Shown here in pieces: positions 25,900 through 36,700 of a stretch of 64,000 nt of DNA; position 1 is the stretch's first letter, and the number at the start of each line of letters is the position of its first letter. A program made the translations under genes and the position numbers. The notes beneath the pieces are model-generated. The model did no database searches, was not told the DNA's origin, and saw nothing but the letters and a program-made list of their open reading frames with translations. The stretch comes from Jacaranda mimosifolia (lineage: Eukaryota; Streptophyta; Magnoliopsida; Lamiales; Bignoniaceae). The stretch lies in contig CM032117.1 of NCBI GenBank assembly GCA_018894105.1, forward strand, positions 41,092,501 through 41,156,500, in the 5' to 3' direction.

Positions 25900-26760
25900 T
25901 AAACTAACCCTTTTATATAGAGTGTACTAAAAACTTGAATGTTTTCTACTAAACATGCTTCTAAAATGTACTTCAGAAACACATAATATATACTACACTT
26001 TCAGTTATTCTATACTTTAGGTTTGAATTTTTTATACTACAGTTGCTTCTGAAATGTACTGCAGATACACAAATTATATACTAGAGTTCCATTTAATGTA
26101 TACTGCAGGCTTAAAGGTTTTATACTTCAGTTGCTTCTAAAATGTACTATAGGTGCAAAGATTATATACTACATTTTCAGTTAATGTATAATGCATGCTT
26201 GAATGTTTATGTACTAAGATGCTTCTAAAATGTACTGCAGTTCTATAGATTATATACTACACTTATGCCTAAAGTGTATTGCCAGTTTGAATGTTTTATA
26301 CTACATTTGCTTCTAAAATGCACTACAGCTCTGCAAATTACTACTCTTATGCCTAAAGTATATTGCCAGTTTGAATATTTTATACTGTATTTGTTTCTAA
26401 AATGTACTGCAGCAACACAAATTATATACTACACTTATGCCTAAAGTGTACTGCCAGTTTGAATATTTTATACTGCAATTGCTTCTAAAATGTGGTGCAG
26501 CTACACAGATTATATACTATAATTTTGCCTAATGTGTACTGCAGATGCTCCTAAAATGTACTATAGCTATACATATTATATACTATACTACCTTTTTGCC
26601 CAATGTATATTTCAAGTTTGAATGTTTTATACGATATTTGCTTCTGAAATGTACTGCGGTTACCCAGATTATATACTATACTTTTGCTAATGTGTACTGC
26701 ATGCTTGGATGTTCTGTACTACAGATAACACACTGCCACATTCAGATAGTTTTATAGTAT
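25900..26760 (+). repeat. Second 88-bp tandem array, in Ulp1-like intron 1
   Basis: GCTTCT-type landmarks start at 26045, 26133, 26221, 26309, 26393 and 26481: four spacings of 88 bp and one of 84; later copies are shortened. Each unit is again four sub-units of about 22 bp (TTATACTACA..., TGTACTGCAG... types). The sequence is not a copy of the array at 23250-24240, and the TATACTTCAG cores here lie on the plus strand, antisense to the Ulp1-like gene. 26760-26850 switches back to the other orientation. Confidence 0.88.
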
Positions 26761-27299
26761 AATTTCACCATATAATTTCAGTTAAAAAGAAGTATAAACC
26801 CCTAAAAGGTGAAGTGCAACTTTCATGCCCTTCAAGTACAAATCAGAAACTTCCTATCTCACAATAGAAATCATATATATATCAAAGGGGTTCAAGTGTT
26901 TAACAACTAAAAAAGGAATAAAAACCCTAAACATGAGATAATAGACAAGAAATGAGTGTAATACTAAAAAATCACGAACATTTAAAATTTCAAATGCAGA
27001 AAACATACCTTTATTTCTTTTTATCACTTCTTTTTGTACTTTGCTTCTTGTTGCAGCTGTTTTTCCTTCCATTGTCGTAGAAAAATGGCAGAAATCTTGG
27101 TGCATTTTTTTTTTTTTTTACTTTTTCTTCTTCTTCTTCTCGTATCAATGGCAGAGGAACGGTTTCGCGCCCTTTTCTTTTGATGCTTAGAGAAGTCGAT
27201 TTCAGACAAAAATAAAAAAAGGAAAGCGTTCTTCTTCAAGAGAGAACGTATTTCCCATGTATTTTTGTTGTTTTTTTCTAACTGTAAGGGTATATAGGC

Positions 27300-27427
27300 T
27301 TTTTTAAAAAATATGGGGAGTGATTCCCAATTTTGGTGAAAAAATGGGAAGTTTAGTGTATAAATATTCAAATGGGAATTGAACATTAAATTGAAAGTAG
27401 GTTTAGGAATTTTTTTGTAATTAACTC
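27300..27427 (-). other. MULE B right terminal inverted repeat
   Basis: On the minus strand it starts GAGTTAATTAC and aligns, with substitutions and small gaps, to the left terminus at 15177 onward. The best-kept part is GGGGAGTGATTCCCAATTTT around 27314. The adjoining minus-strand leader runs to the Ulp1-like start at 27072. Confidence 0.75.
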
Positions 27428-27436
27428 AATTTTGGG

Positions 27437-27455
27437 GACCAAAAACAATTTTCCC
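27437..27455. mobile_element. Element S, right terminal fragment
   Basis: The last 19 bases, ending CAATTTTCCC, are the missing outer part of the right inverted repeat of element S. After removing MULE B and one copy of its target duplication, the right repeat matches the left repeat (13313-13354) at nearly every position. Confidence 0.78.
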
Positions 27456-27776
27456 TGGATGTCTACGTGACGCAAAAGTTTAGACGCGAAGAGAAGGCAG
27501 CGGTGCCACGTTATGGACCAAGCGTGGAGATGAGGTTTTGCTGTAACGTGTGGTCATCACACTCCTCTGCTTCTTGTGTTTCTCTACTACCTAACTTTGT
27601 TGTCCTAATCCTTCCCTAGATATTTGTTACTCTTACTACCATCCAAGAACTCGAAAATTACAGCTGCAAAATCCCCAGTACATTATATCCTTAACGAGCC
27701 ATCTCTCGGAATTTCTCAAACCTCTTGGCCAAAGGATAGATAGAGCTGCATGATTTACTCCTGACGAATATCCATA
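27456..27776 (+). promoter_or_regulatory. NYC1 proximal promoter and leader with three ACGTG boxes
   Basis: The NYC1 upstream region begins with the right target duplication (27456-27465). Three ABRE-type cores follow within 90 bp: ACGTGAC at 27465-27471, ACGTGGC on the minus strand at 27505-27511, and ACGTGTG at 27546-27552. ACGTGGC is the classical abscisic-acid response core, and NYC1 is reported as a target of ABF-type bZIP factors during leaf senescence. I see no strong TATA box. The nested transposon ends 311 bp before the ATG and abuts the first ACGTG box. Confidence 0.6.
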
Positions 27777-30700
27777 ATGACCACCGTGGCAAAGCTGCAC
27801 CTTCCACCGTTAGATTGCCACCACCAGACTGGCCAGCCACCGCCTCACCGGCAACTCCTCCGCCATCGTCTTTTATGGGGCCAAGTTAGTGTAAAGGGTC
27901 GGGGAAGAGTTTGGGTTCGACCATGCAGGTCTTTCAGGTCAGAAGAGGAGGAGAAGCAAGGTGAAGAAAATTGTGTTGGGCTGAGGGTAAGTAATGGTCT
28001 GGGGTCTAGAAATAAATTTGTGGGTGCGGTCAGAAATGCTGTTTGGAGAGCTTCGAAGCCCAGTTTGCAATCAGAAGGCAAGTTTAGAGAAGCTCTGGAG
28101 AAGTTGGAAGAAACTTTATTTTCTGTAAGTTCACTCTTTTAGAAGTTTTATTTGGAATTTGATAAGAAAACCCGGGAAAGTGAACTGAAAAGTATTAGAA
28201 ATTTAGTTCTTGGGTTGTTGATATGGTTGAAAACGAGAAGAAAATTGAAACTTATCAGCTGGTTTAATTAGATTAATAAATAATTCTGATTAAAAAGGGG
28301 AATAGTGTAGTGTGGTTTACATTTTTGTGATTCTGTTTCTCAGTTGATAAATTTAAGATTGTAAAGATGCATAGCTGTAAAAGATTTAGTTAATGCTTAA
28401 GACAGAGCAAAGCTCCTACATAGAAGGGATATATCATTTCTATTCTGGAACTTGAATGTGTTAGGTGAACATCTTAACTAGGGTCCTTAACTGCGAACAA
28501 GCCGAACATTCATCTTCAATCTTTTACTCTTCTGCGTCAATCCGCTTAATAGTTTGATTTTTCTAGATATAGATCAGGCTTGCATCACTCCTGCTAATCC
28601 TTCTCACTAGATCTTATCCATAAGTATATTTGCCTCGAAGCAATTCTAGAGTACACAGTGGGAGCACTGCAAGTCAGCAATGAAGTCTCCAGTTATGGGC
28701 ATGGGAAAATTGTTTTTGATCCCATGGTCATTCAACATCCAATGATGAACACAATCTCCAACTAGAATCCTTCTTGTTGATCGAATGTGAAGGTGAAGGA
28801 AAAGTGCTGCTGCTTAGTTGGATTTGATCCAGATTCCAAATTAACATGTCCTACACCAGCTTATGGATTCATTTTTCAGTGTTGCAAGTACCATTGAGGC
28901 TCTACCGATTGATTGCACCCTGTATCAGTGCCATTGAGGCTCTGTTGATTGTGTGTGCGCCTGGCTTCAGGCTGATTTTATGTTCAATCTTTCTTTTAGT
29001 AGACACTTGAGTTAGATCTTGGATGATGTCTTCATAGACCACCACTCTTAACTCAATTTCAGGATGTGGAGATCAGTAGTTTCAGATGAAAGGAGGAGCC
29101 AAACCACTAGTCCATGTGAAGTCTTCAGTAGAAAGTTTTCGATTCCCTTAGCTTCAATGCTCTTGACTCCTCAGTACTAATGCCTTGTAGAACCATCTTT
29201 TCCATGCTTTTCCATGAGAAGTTTGGGCTCTAGCATTACTAGCTAATTTCAGCCACTGTCAAGTAGTTTTTATTTTGGTTCGTGCTGGAATCAAGCAAGC
29301 TATGCATTCTTCAGGCTGTCAAGGATCATTTTTTCACAAACTTTATTGTTTTGAGGGTTTACTTAGGTCTAATTCCCAATTAAGGCACGTAATGTATCAG
29401 ATATCTCAAAAAATGACTGCTGATCCTATTGTTCATTGTGAAAGTAGCACCATTTTGTTCCAGTCATACTTTTATTAATCCTGTAATGAAATTACACACG
29501 ATTAGGAACATAAAGATGAAGGCAACATAAGGAATTTGTGGTTCAACCAAATTGAGCTATGCTCGCAAGCACGGAGGAGAGACTTTACTTATTAATAAGA
29601 AAGAAGGGTACAGACCGGATATTACAAAGTGACTCAAAGTATTTTTGAATATGACCAGAAAAAATACCAAACTGTCCCAAATCCTTATAAAAAGAAGAGT
29701 CCAGAAAATAACTTCTGCATCAGTGCCCTGGCTTCAAGCAGCTGGTGCCTTATCGCCCATTTGCGATAACTGTGCCACAGTGTTCAGGAAGTTGGTGCCA
29801 CGATGCCAATTTTTTTTTCCTCAACATGTTTCTTGACTAGGCTGGTGCCACTGGAGCCGTGATGCTCAATTTCTGGTCTGTGTACAAAACTCCACCTAGG
29901 ATATTCAATGAGTTATTTTCTCTGGAGTAGATGATGTTTTTCACCCTTCTGGAATCTCTGATTGTCAATGGGGCCACTATCATGTAGTATAGTCGATTAA
30001 CCCTGTCTCAACCTCTAGCTGTTAGCATGGTCTCCACTAAAATTATCATAATATGTGCAATGACTAACCTCTAACAAGTTTTAACATAATACTTATAATG
30101 CCTTATTACCACAATCATTAACTATAGATCTGCTATATTATTAGTTGAATTCCCTGAACATTCTGATTTGTGCCTAACTGAAATAACATATAGTTTAAAT
30201 GATATTTATGAAGCATTCAGCTAACTTGAGCATGAAATGTTGCTCTCACTACCACATTATCATTTTGCCTCTATTTTTCTTTTATTTTCCATCCTGAACT
30301 GCTATATCATCACATTCTCATTGATCACGTAATTTTGTATCTCTATGATAGGAAGCATAAATTTGTGTTACGAATGTGAGCCCCAGATAAATGAGCATGT
30401 GATAACGAATGAGTGGTTGATATTGTTGATTTATTACTACCCTGTATATATGGGATAATATGTCTCTCCAAAAGTATTTCGTTGAAGAGAATACAGTAGG
30501 TCTCAACGTACAGAAAATTCGGAACTAATCTATACTCATTTTAACCTACCTTCTTTCTGGACAGTTTTCCATGCATATTGGAAGATACATTGTGACAATG
30601 TTAAGTACTGGAGTTATACTGCTGATTGGGTTTCAGTTGTCAGGTTAGTCCGTGCTGGTCATTTTTAATGAAGTATCAGTAACGATTTTGTTATTTGGCA

Positions 30701-33700
30701 TTCGGCAATTAATTTTGGGGCTTGAATTTCTGAAAATGTTTTCTAGGCGGGGATGATCAAATGAACGCATTAGTCTGGTATAGTTGGCTTGGAGGGATCA
30801 TCATTGGAACAATGATTGGTTCCAACATGGTGTTAGAGGAAGTCAGTCGATCAGGTCCCCGTAATGTTGTTATAACTGGAAGGTATAGTTTGTTTTATAA
30901 AATTAAAATAGTATTGGTTTCATTTTCCAGAGAATGTTGGATATATAATCAACTGTATGATGAAAATTCTATTTCCCTGAGATCATTGCTGAAACTGCAT
31001 TGAAGAAACCCTGTATTTCCTGCTATTAGCATGACTTCCTTTTGATATTCAAAGGTTACTGCTGAAATAATTCCTTGTGGAATTAAGCATGGCGTGGTTC
31101 AAGCTAATTAATTAGGTTACTGTAGGATTTAGTTCCTACTAAATAAGCTTTACATGCCCCAAAAGAAAAGTATTTCGTAAGCATTATATTCACTAGAAAA
31201 ATGTTACCTTTGCCAAGCTGAAAGTACAGTTGATTTAGATGTTCATATTAATAAACTTTATTCATGGTACAGTACACGAGGACTAGGAAAAGCTTTGGCA
31301 CGTGAGTTTTTACTCTCAGGTGACAGAGTTGTCATTACGTCTCGCAGGTAAATCTACAATTTGCATTATTGAAGTTGGTAATATGAATGTTTTCCCCTCC
31401 CTTTTCATACCTTTATTTATGTTTTGACTCTTCCGGAGACAGTCCTGAATCTGTGGAAATGACCATCAAAGAACTGGCAGAGAATTTGAAGCAAATCATA
31501 AGTGCTCCAGGTGGCTCATCTAGAACAAATTTACGGCATGCAAAAGTAGTCGGAATTCCATGTGATGTCTCTAAACCTTATGATGTTAGGAAGTTGGCAA
31601 ATTTTGCTGTCAGTGAACTTGGTTCTATTGATATTTGGGTGAGCAATTTGCGTTATTTTCATTTTCATCCCTTGTTTTTTGCTGATTGGAACATGTCTTC
31701 GAGCAAGATTTTTGGTGTTAGCCTCTTCTTAGAAGGAAAAGCAATCTCCTACCCAGATCTTTTTTTCACTTAACCATAGAAAGTATAACTTAATTGAGCA
31801 ATAAAAACCATCATACTGCTCATCACTTGTTAATTGATGGTTAATATTTTCATTTGCTTCCTGTTCTGTGAGTATAATTTCTTAGATGATAGTAAAATTA
31901 AGTAAAAAAATTGACATATCCTACTGGCATCAGTGCGTGTTCTACCAATTTCAAAGACTTTGTGCGAGGAGACAAATATGTGAAACATCACTGACATCAA
32001 AAGTTTTCATGAACATATTATTGAATAAGATTTATGTCAAATGTGATTCTGGCCTTATGGCATGGTGTATTTGACATGAGGGAAACTTTATGTGACAGGA
32101 CATCTCAACAGAAAATGCATATGGTTGCATTTCTTGTGACTTGTATGTTTATCCCTTGTACAGGTGAACAATGCGGGGACAAACAAAGGTTTCAGGCCCT
32201 TGCTGCAGTTTAATGATGATGACATCCAACAGGTTTGCCTCCTAATAAAATAAGTTAGCATCTTGAGGATCGAATTGATTAGATAGATTCTAAGCGGGAT
32301 CTGTACAGAAAAGTGCAAATATGTGTTGCAAATATTTTTCGTCACAGTAACTAGGAAATAAATGGTTATCATCCCCAAAACATAACTACATAGAATCTTA
32401 GAAAACTAAATAATCCATGAAGTAACTGATTCAACAATCATTAGGTTAAACCCACAAACCCTAAGCTCCCGTTTACTTTGAGATTTAGGTTGGATATACT
32501 ATTTTATCCAACCTAATTCAATGCATACTTTGTGTGATAGAAGCCCAATCTCAATGCTTGGCCTGGTATGAAAGCTCTTCATCATAGGATGAGACATCTG
32601 GGATGTTCTTTTCCAACCTCTTTCACCATCTATTGATAAATAAAATGTACAAATTATCCCCGTAACCCTAAGACAAAAATAAAATTGAATATCCCTAACT
32701 ACAAATTGATTTACTTAAATATAATAAAAATAAAATTAACTACGCCATGGAGTTTGAGGTAGAATAAAATTCAATTAAGCTATAGTTAAGTTCAAGGACA
32801 AATGACATTTACTTGAATAAACTCAATTTCTTTTTTATTTAAATTATTAATTTGATTGGCAAAATATAATTTTTTTTATCAATTATAAAAAACTTAACTT
32901 ATTAATGATTCTTTTTGCATTATTTAATACTCACAATATGAAATTTTTAGTATTTGATTAATTTATTGATTAATCTATCAAAGTGCATATGTGATGGCTA
33001 TTATTGATTAATTTATCATTTGAACAATTTTATGAAGTACGCATGATATTTTTTTTTGTTTATTTAATCCCGTCCCTTATTTCATCCCATATCTCATTAA
33101 TCATTTCTCATCCTATCACCCAAAGGGCATATTATGTACAACAGGAAGTCAAAGCTCTTCATCTCACTAGTCCAGGGTTTCCTTGATGATTCTTCTAACC
33201 ATCCTTCTTTGAAAAGACAATCATAATGCAAGACAAATAACTTAAGGCCTTTGGATGATGGGCTAGGATGGGGCCTGTCATTTGAAATCTCATCATTCAA
33301 AGTCATATCTTGTTTACTTTTCAAAATATAGGCTCGGTATAATACTTGAAAACGGGCACTATACGTATTTATTAATAATAGGATGAGCCATCCGGTCATT
33401 TTGGTCGGACAAATTCATCCAAATTTCTGGCTGCTGAGGACGAAGGATGAAAATGACTATCTTTTCGTCTTAATATTTGAAACTATATTAATGCCTACCT
33501 GTGCAATATAATTTTTTTGAAATAGAAGCGTATTTTTTGAATGTTGCAACATTGGTGCCTAGGCGCTAGTATGTTGATGCCAAACATTGGTGTCTATGCG
33601 TTAAATTGTTGGCGCCTAGGCGTTAATGTTGTGGGTCTTTGGCGCTTAGGCATCAATTCTCTGCTAGCTCAAGATTTTTTTTTCATGTACAAGGGCATTT

Positions 33701-36700
33701 GGTCAATTTATAGTCTATTGAACCAATTTCATCCGCATATATAAGCATGCATTTTGAATATCTTTTCTTATCATTCATTTAATCTCATGTAATAAATATA
33801 ATATATTTGAATAAAATAAATATAATCGTTCTCATCATCCAAAAGTTAATTCCAATGGGGCCTAATAGACCATAAGCAAAATGGAAAAAAGATAAATAAA
33901 AAGGGTTAATTACAGTTACCTCCCCACTGAAATAACTAAATTACCAGCTTTGGCTCACTCTTTCATAGAAACAAATTTTTTTCCTGTAAGTTCACCACGA
34001 GCAGAATGATGATGTCAGTTAAAAAAATTAGTGAACTTTCTATTTTTTTCCATAATCTAACTGTCATTATATTTTGCTATGTTGCTGGTCAAAGTACCCT
34101 TTATAAGATTTGAAACTTAGAAAATGCATTACTACAATAATTAGATATATAAATGGGGGAAAATGTAATGGAACACGGGTAAAAATGTAAATTTTAGATG
34201 GAAAACATGAGTCACTTATCGCCAACAAAACTCTTGTTGGCTGTTTTACAGCCCTCCCGAGTACATTGTAGTAGACTAACAATTATTTTTGTACTTGTAA
34301 AGAAAAATGACTCGTTCTAGTACTTCTTAAAAAAATAATTAGTTTTGATTTTACAATTAAATATATTAAAAAAGTCTCCTATTTTCTTTTCCTCTCATTT
34401 TCCTATTCTTTTTTGTCTTTTTCCTTTCACATAAGTAACTAGGTGCGTCAAAAAGGCCAGCCATCTGGAGGTCCTGGTTGGGCGGCCTGTGGGCTGTATA
34501 AGCATGCCTAAAATGCACCATGCATGTCACATATGTATAATGGAAAACCCTTTGCTTAATATGTGGATTTGATGCAAAAGCACTCATCCACATAGAAAAA
34601 AGATCTGGACATGTATATTCCATAATGGACAAATCACAATAATTCATAAATTGAGAGAAATACTGTTAAGGAAAGCATGCGTTTTATAAAAGAATTTAAA
34701 GGATTTGAAGCCAAAATGGACCTCAGATTGTGTACCTCTCGTCTTCAAGAATTTGTGACACACCTTAAGGCTTGAATTTATTGATCTCCAAACTTGAAAA
34801 GAAGAGGAACTTTTCATAAGAACATCTAGGAGGGTATGTTGCAAGAAGTTATGCTTACTGTATGTATATCTAGAAGTTGGAATGGTTTGGAGAGAACTAG
34901 AGAGTATCGAGAGATGTAAATCTAGTGCCCAGGTTGCTACAGTTCCAAGAGATGTCCATTCAAGGGTGTACTGGCTGTAGGGTGCTTAGGGACTTTCCAA
35001 ACAGTGCACAAAGCAGATGTAGAATTTGAGCAGGGTAGGAACCGCATGATTGAAATACAATTGCAGAAAGGCAAATAATAAGCCTTATGCTCAATCTCCC
35101 TAACTTGTTCTGCTGCGATCACTCGAAATAGAAGAGAGGAATGAATATCAGGGTTTGAATGACTATATGCCTATTGAAAGTTTGACATTGCATAGAAGTT
35201 AAAGTTCAAGTGATCATAGCTCTCTTCAATCTCCATTTGTTTGTGAGAGATGGATGGCTTGAAAGCTTTAAATGTCTAATGCTCTGATCTCAAATGCAAG
35301 TAGTTTCTCGAGGAATTTGAAGTATTCAGAGAGTCATGCCTAAAATAAAACCATCTGATCACTTTGGGACAACAGTGAGAAATAAAAGGAAATATATGAC
35401 CTTCCAAACTTCTGAAGTACGGTACCACCTTAGCATTGCAGGGTGCTCCTTCACCTTAATGAGTGATAGCTGGTGCATGGAGCCCAACATGCCTGCATCA
35501 AATCCACAAGATTAAAATGCAATCATAGAATTTTAATAGTTGAAAATGATATGTATATGCATAGACCCTCACCGCGGTAACAACTAAAAAGTTGGGACAT
35601 AGTTGAAAGTAATTAATGATTAATCCAGACAATTTGTTGAAGAGACTTGGCACTCTTGCAAGTTCCTTTTTGTAAAATCTAGGTGTCTTCAAATGATAAA
35701 TTTGGTGAAATTGTTTCATCTCATATAAGTATGCTCTCTTAAAGGCACGAATGAAGGAAAAGCCTTGTCATAAGGGTAGATGGCACTCAAAAATGGTGAA
35801 TGGTCGACACAATTTATCAACTTTAGATAATTGTCTATCTAATGAGTCTATTTTCTGCATAATGACCTGTTCAAACCTTTCATGACATTATGAACAGATT
35901 GTATCTACAAATTTGGTTGGATCAATCCTTTGCACTCGTGAAGCCTTGAGGATCATGGGAAGCCAAAGAAGGGGTGGTCATATTTTCAACATGGATGGTG
36001 CAGGATCTGGGGGATCTAGTACTCCACTAACAGCTGTGTAAGTTCAATCCTAATAACCCTTCTTTCTCTAAATGAAGAAAGTTGAATCCAGTTATATCAG
36101 ATGCTCTACCTGTGATGATCCAATTTTTCATTGCTTTGAAATGTAGCTATGGATCGACAAAATGTGGTCTTAGGCAGCTTCAGTCATCGCTTCTGAAGGA
36201 GTACAGAAGATCAAAAGTTGGAGTTCACACAGCCTCACCAGGCATGGTCCTGACAGACTTGCTATTAAGGTTACATTTAATGCTCTAATTATTTTGATGC
36301 ATCCTATGCCTGAGTTTTGTATCCTAAATAAGTTTCTGCTAGCCAAATGGACAAAGCCACTTTTCCTAGGCCAAATAATCTGGATGAATCTTCAAGTTGC
36401 TTCTTGATTGGCAAACAGAAAAATGCTGGTTTTCTCTTTATGTTATGCTCTTAATAAATTGGTTCATTCTTAGTAGCTGAGATAGTTGCTTTGAATAATT
36501 TCTTTTCAGAATATGAAAAATGGCGTTGTTCTGGTTTCCTCCCTTCCCCACCCCCCACCCCCCCCCTCCCCCCACCCACAAACCCCTCTTCCCTTTTTTT
36601 TTTTTTTAATTAAATACGAGCATTGGCATGTTGTTCATGACAGTGGTTCAAGTGTAAAAAACAAGCAGATGTTTAATATTATCTGCGAGCTTCCTGAGAC

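Larger units (their letters stand above)
22195..27072 (-). pseudogene. Ulp1/C48-like cysteine protease pseudogene carried by MULE B
   Basis: A SUMO-protease-like gene with a plant transposon-type N-terminal domain. Readable pieces in order: exon 27072-27009 (starts MEGKTAATR; donor AG|GTATGT), a mobile-domain-like block (about 25862-25190, with VTFSAAEFSMVLGLPHVG and LPYLDNLSRVGLYAWG), an FEFPRFYRW piece near 25060, an acidic then basic linker (about 24897-24245), exon 23246-23110, an exon near 23036-22866, and protease exons near 22790-22195. Catalytic His codon is 22616-22618 and Cys (MDCGVYVC) 22336-22338. Damage: stops after the catalytic His (22613-22615), in the mobile-domain block, near 22970 and at 22279-22281; a frameshift near 25800; and a run of about 15 A that breaks frame before the Cys. 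Family members cleave SUMO-type isopeptide bonds; a role in transposition is not established. Confidence 0.85.
15177..27427 (+). mobile_element. MULE B: complete 12.25-kb Mutator-like element with transposase and Ulp1-like genes
   Basis: The left terminus begins GGGGCACTTATTT at 15177. The right terminus is a diverged inverted copy (about 27300-27427), with a shared inner block such as GGGGAGTGAT at about 27314 facing 15281-15290 on the opposite strand. Flanking 9-bp sequences are AATTTTTGG (15168-15176) and AATTTTGGG (27428-27436), a target duplication allowing one difference in the T/G runs. Inside are a transposase pseudogene (+) and an Ulp1-like protease pseudogene (-) in convergent orientation. 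Between them, and in three introns, are tandem arrays. Ulp1-type genes inside plant MULEs are known from Arabidopsis, rice and melon. Both genes are broken, so the copy cannot move by itself. Confidence 0.88.

Noticed and set aside
27024..27386. Minus-strand 120-codon frame rich in Lys and Arg
   Set aside because: It covers the right terminal repeat and the leader of the Ulp1-like gene; the MEGKTAATR start lies in another frame and has the proper splice donor.
27845..28081. Minus-strand frame of 78 codons
   Set aside because: Antisense shadow of NYC1 exon 1.
29500..30060. Solo LTR in NYC1 intron 1
   Set aside because: LTR-like words are present but I found no TG...CA pair and no target duplication.
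31387..31773. Plus-strand 128-codon frame as a separate gene
   Set aside because: It is NYC1 exon 5 with intron sequence on both sides.
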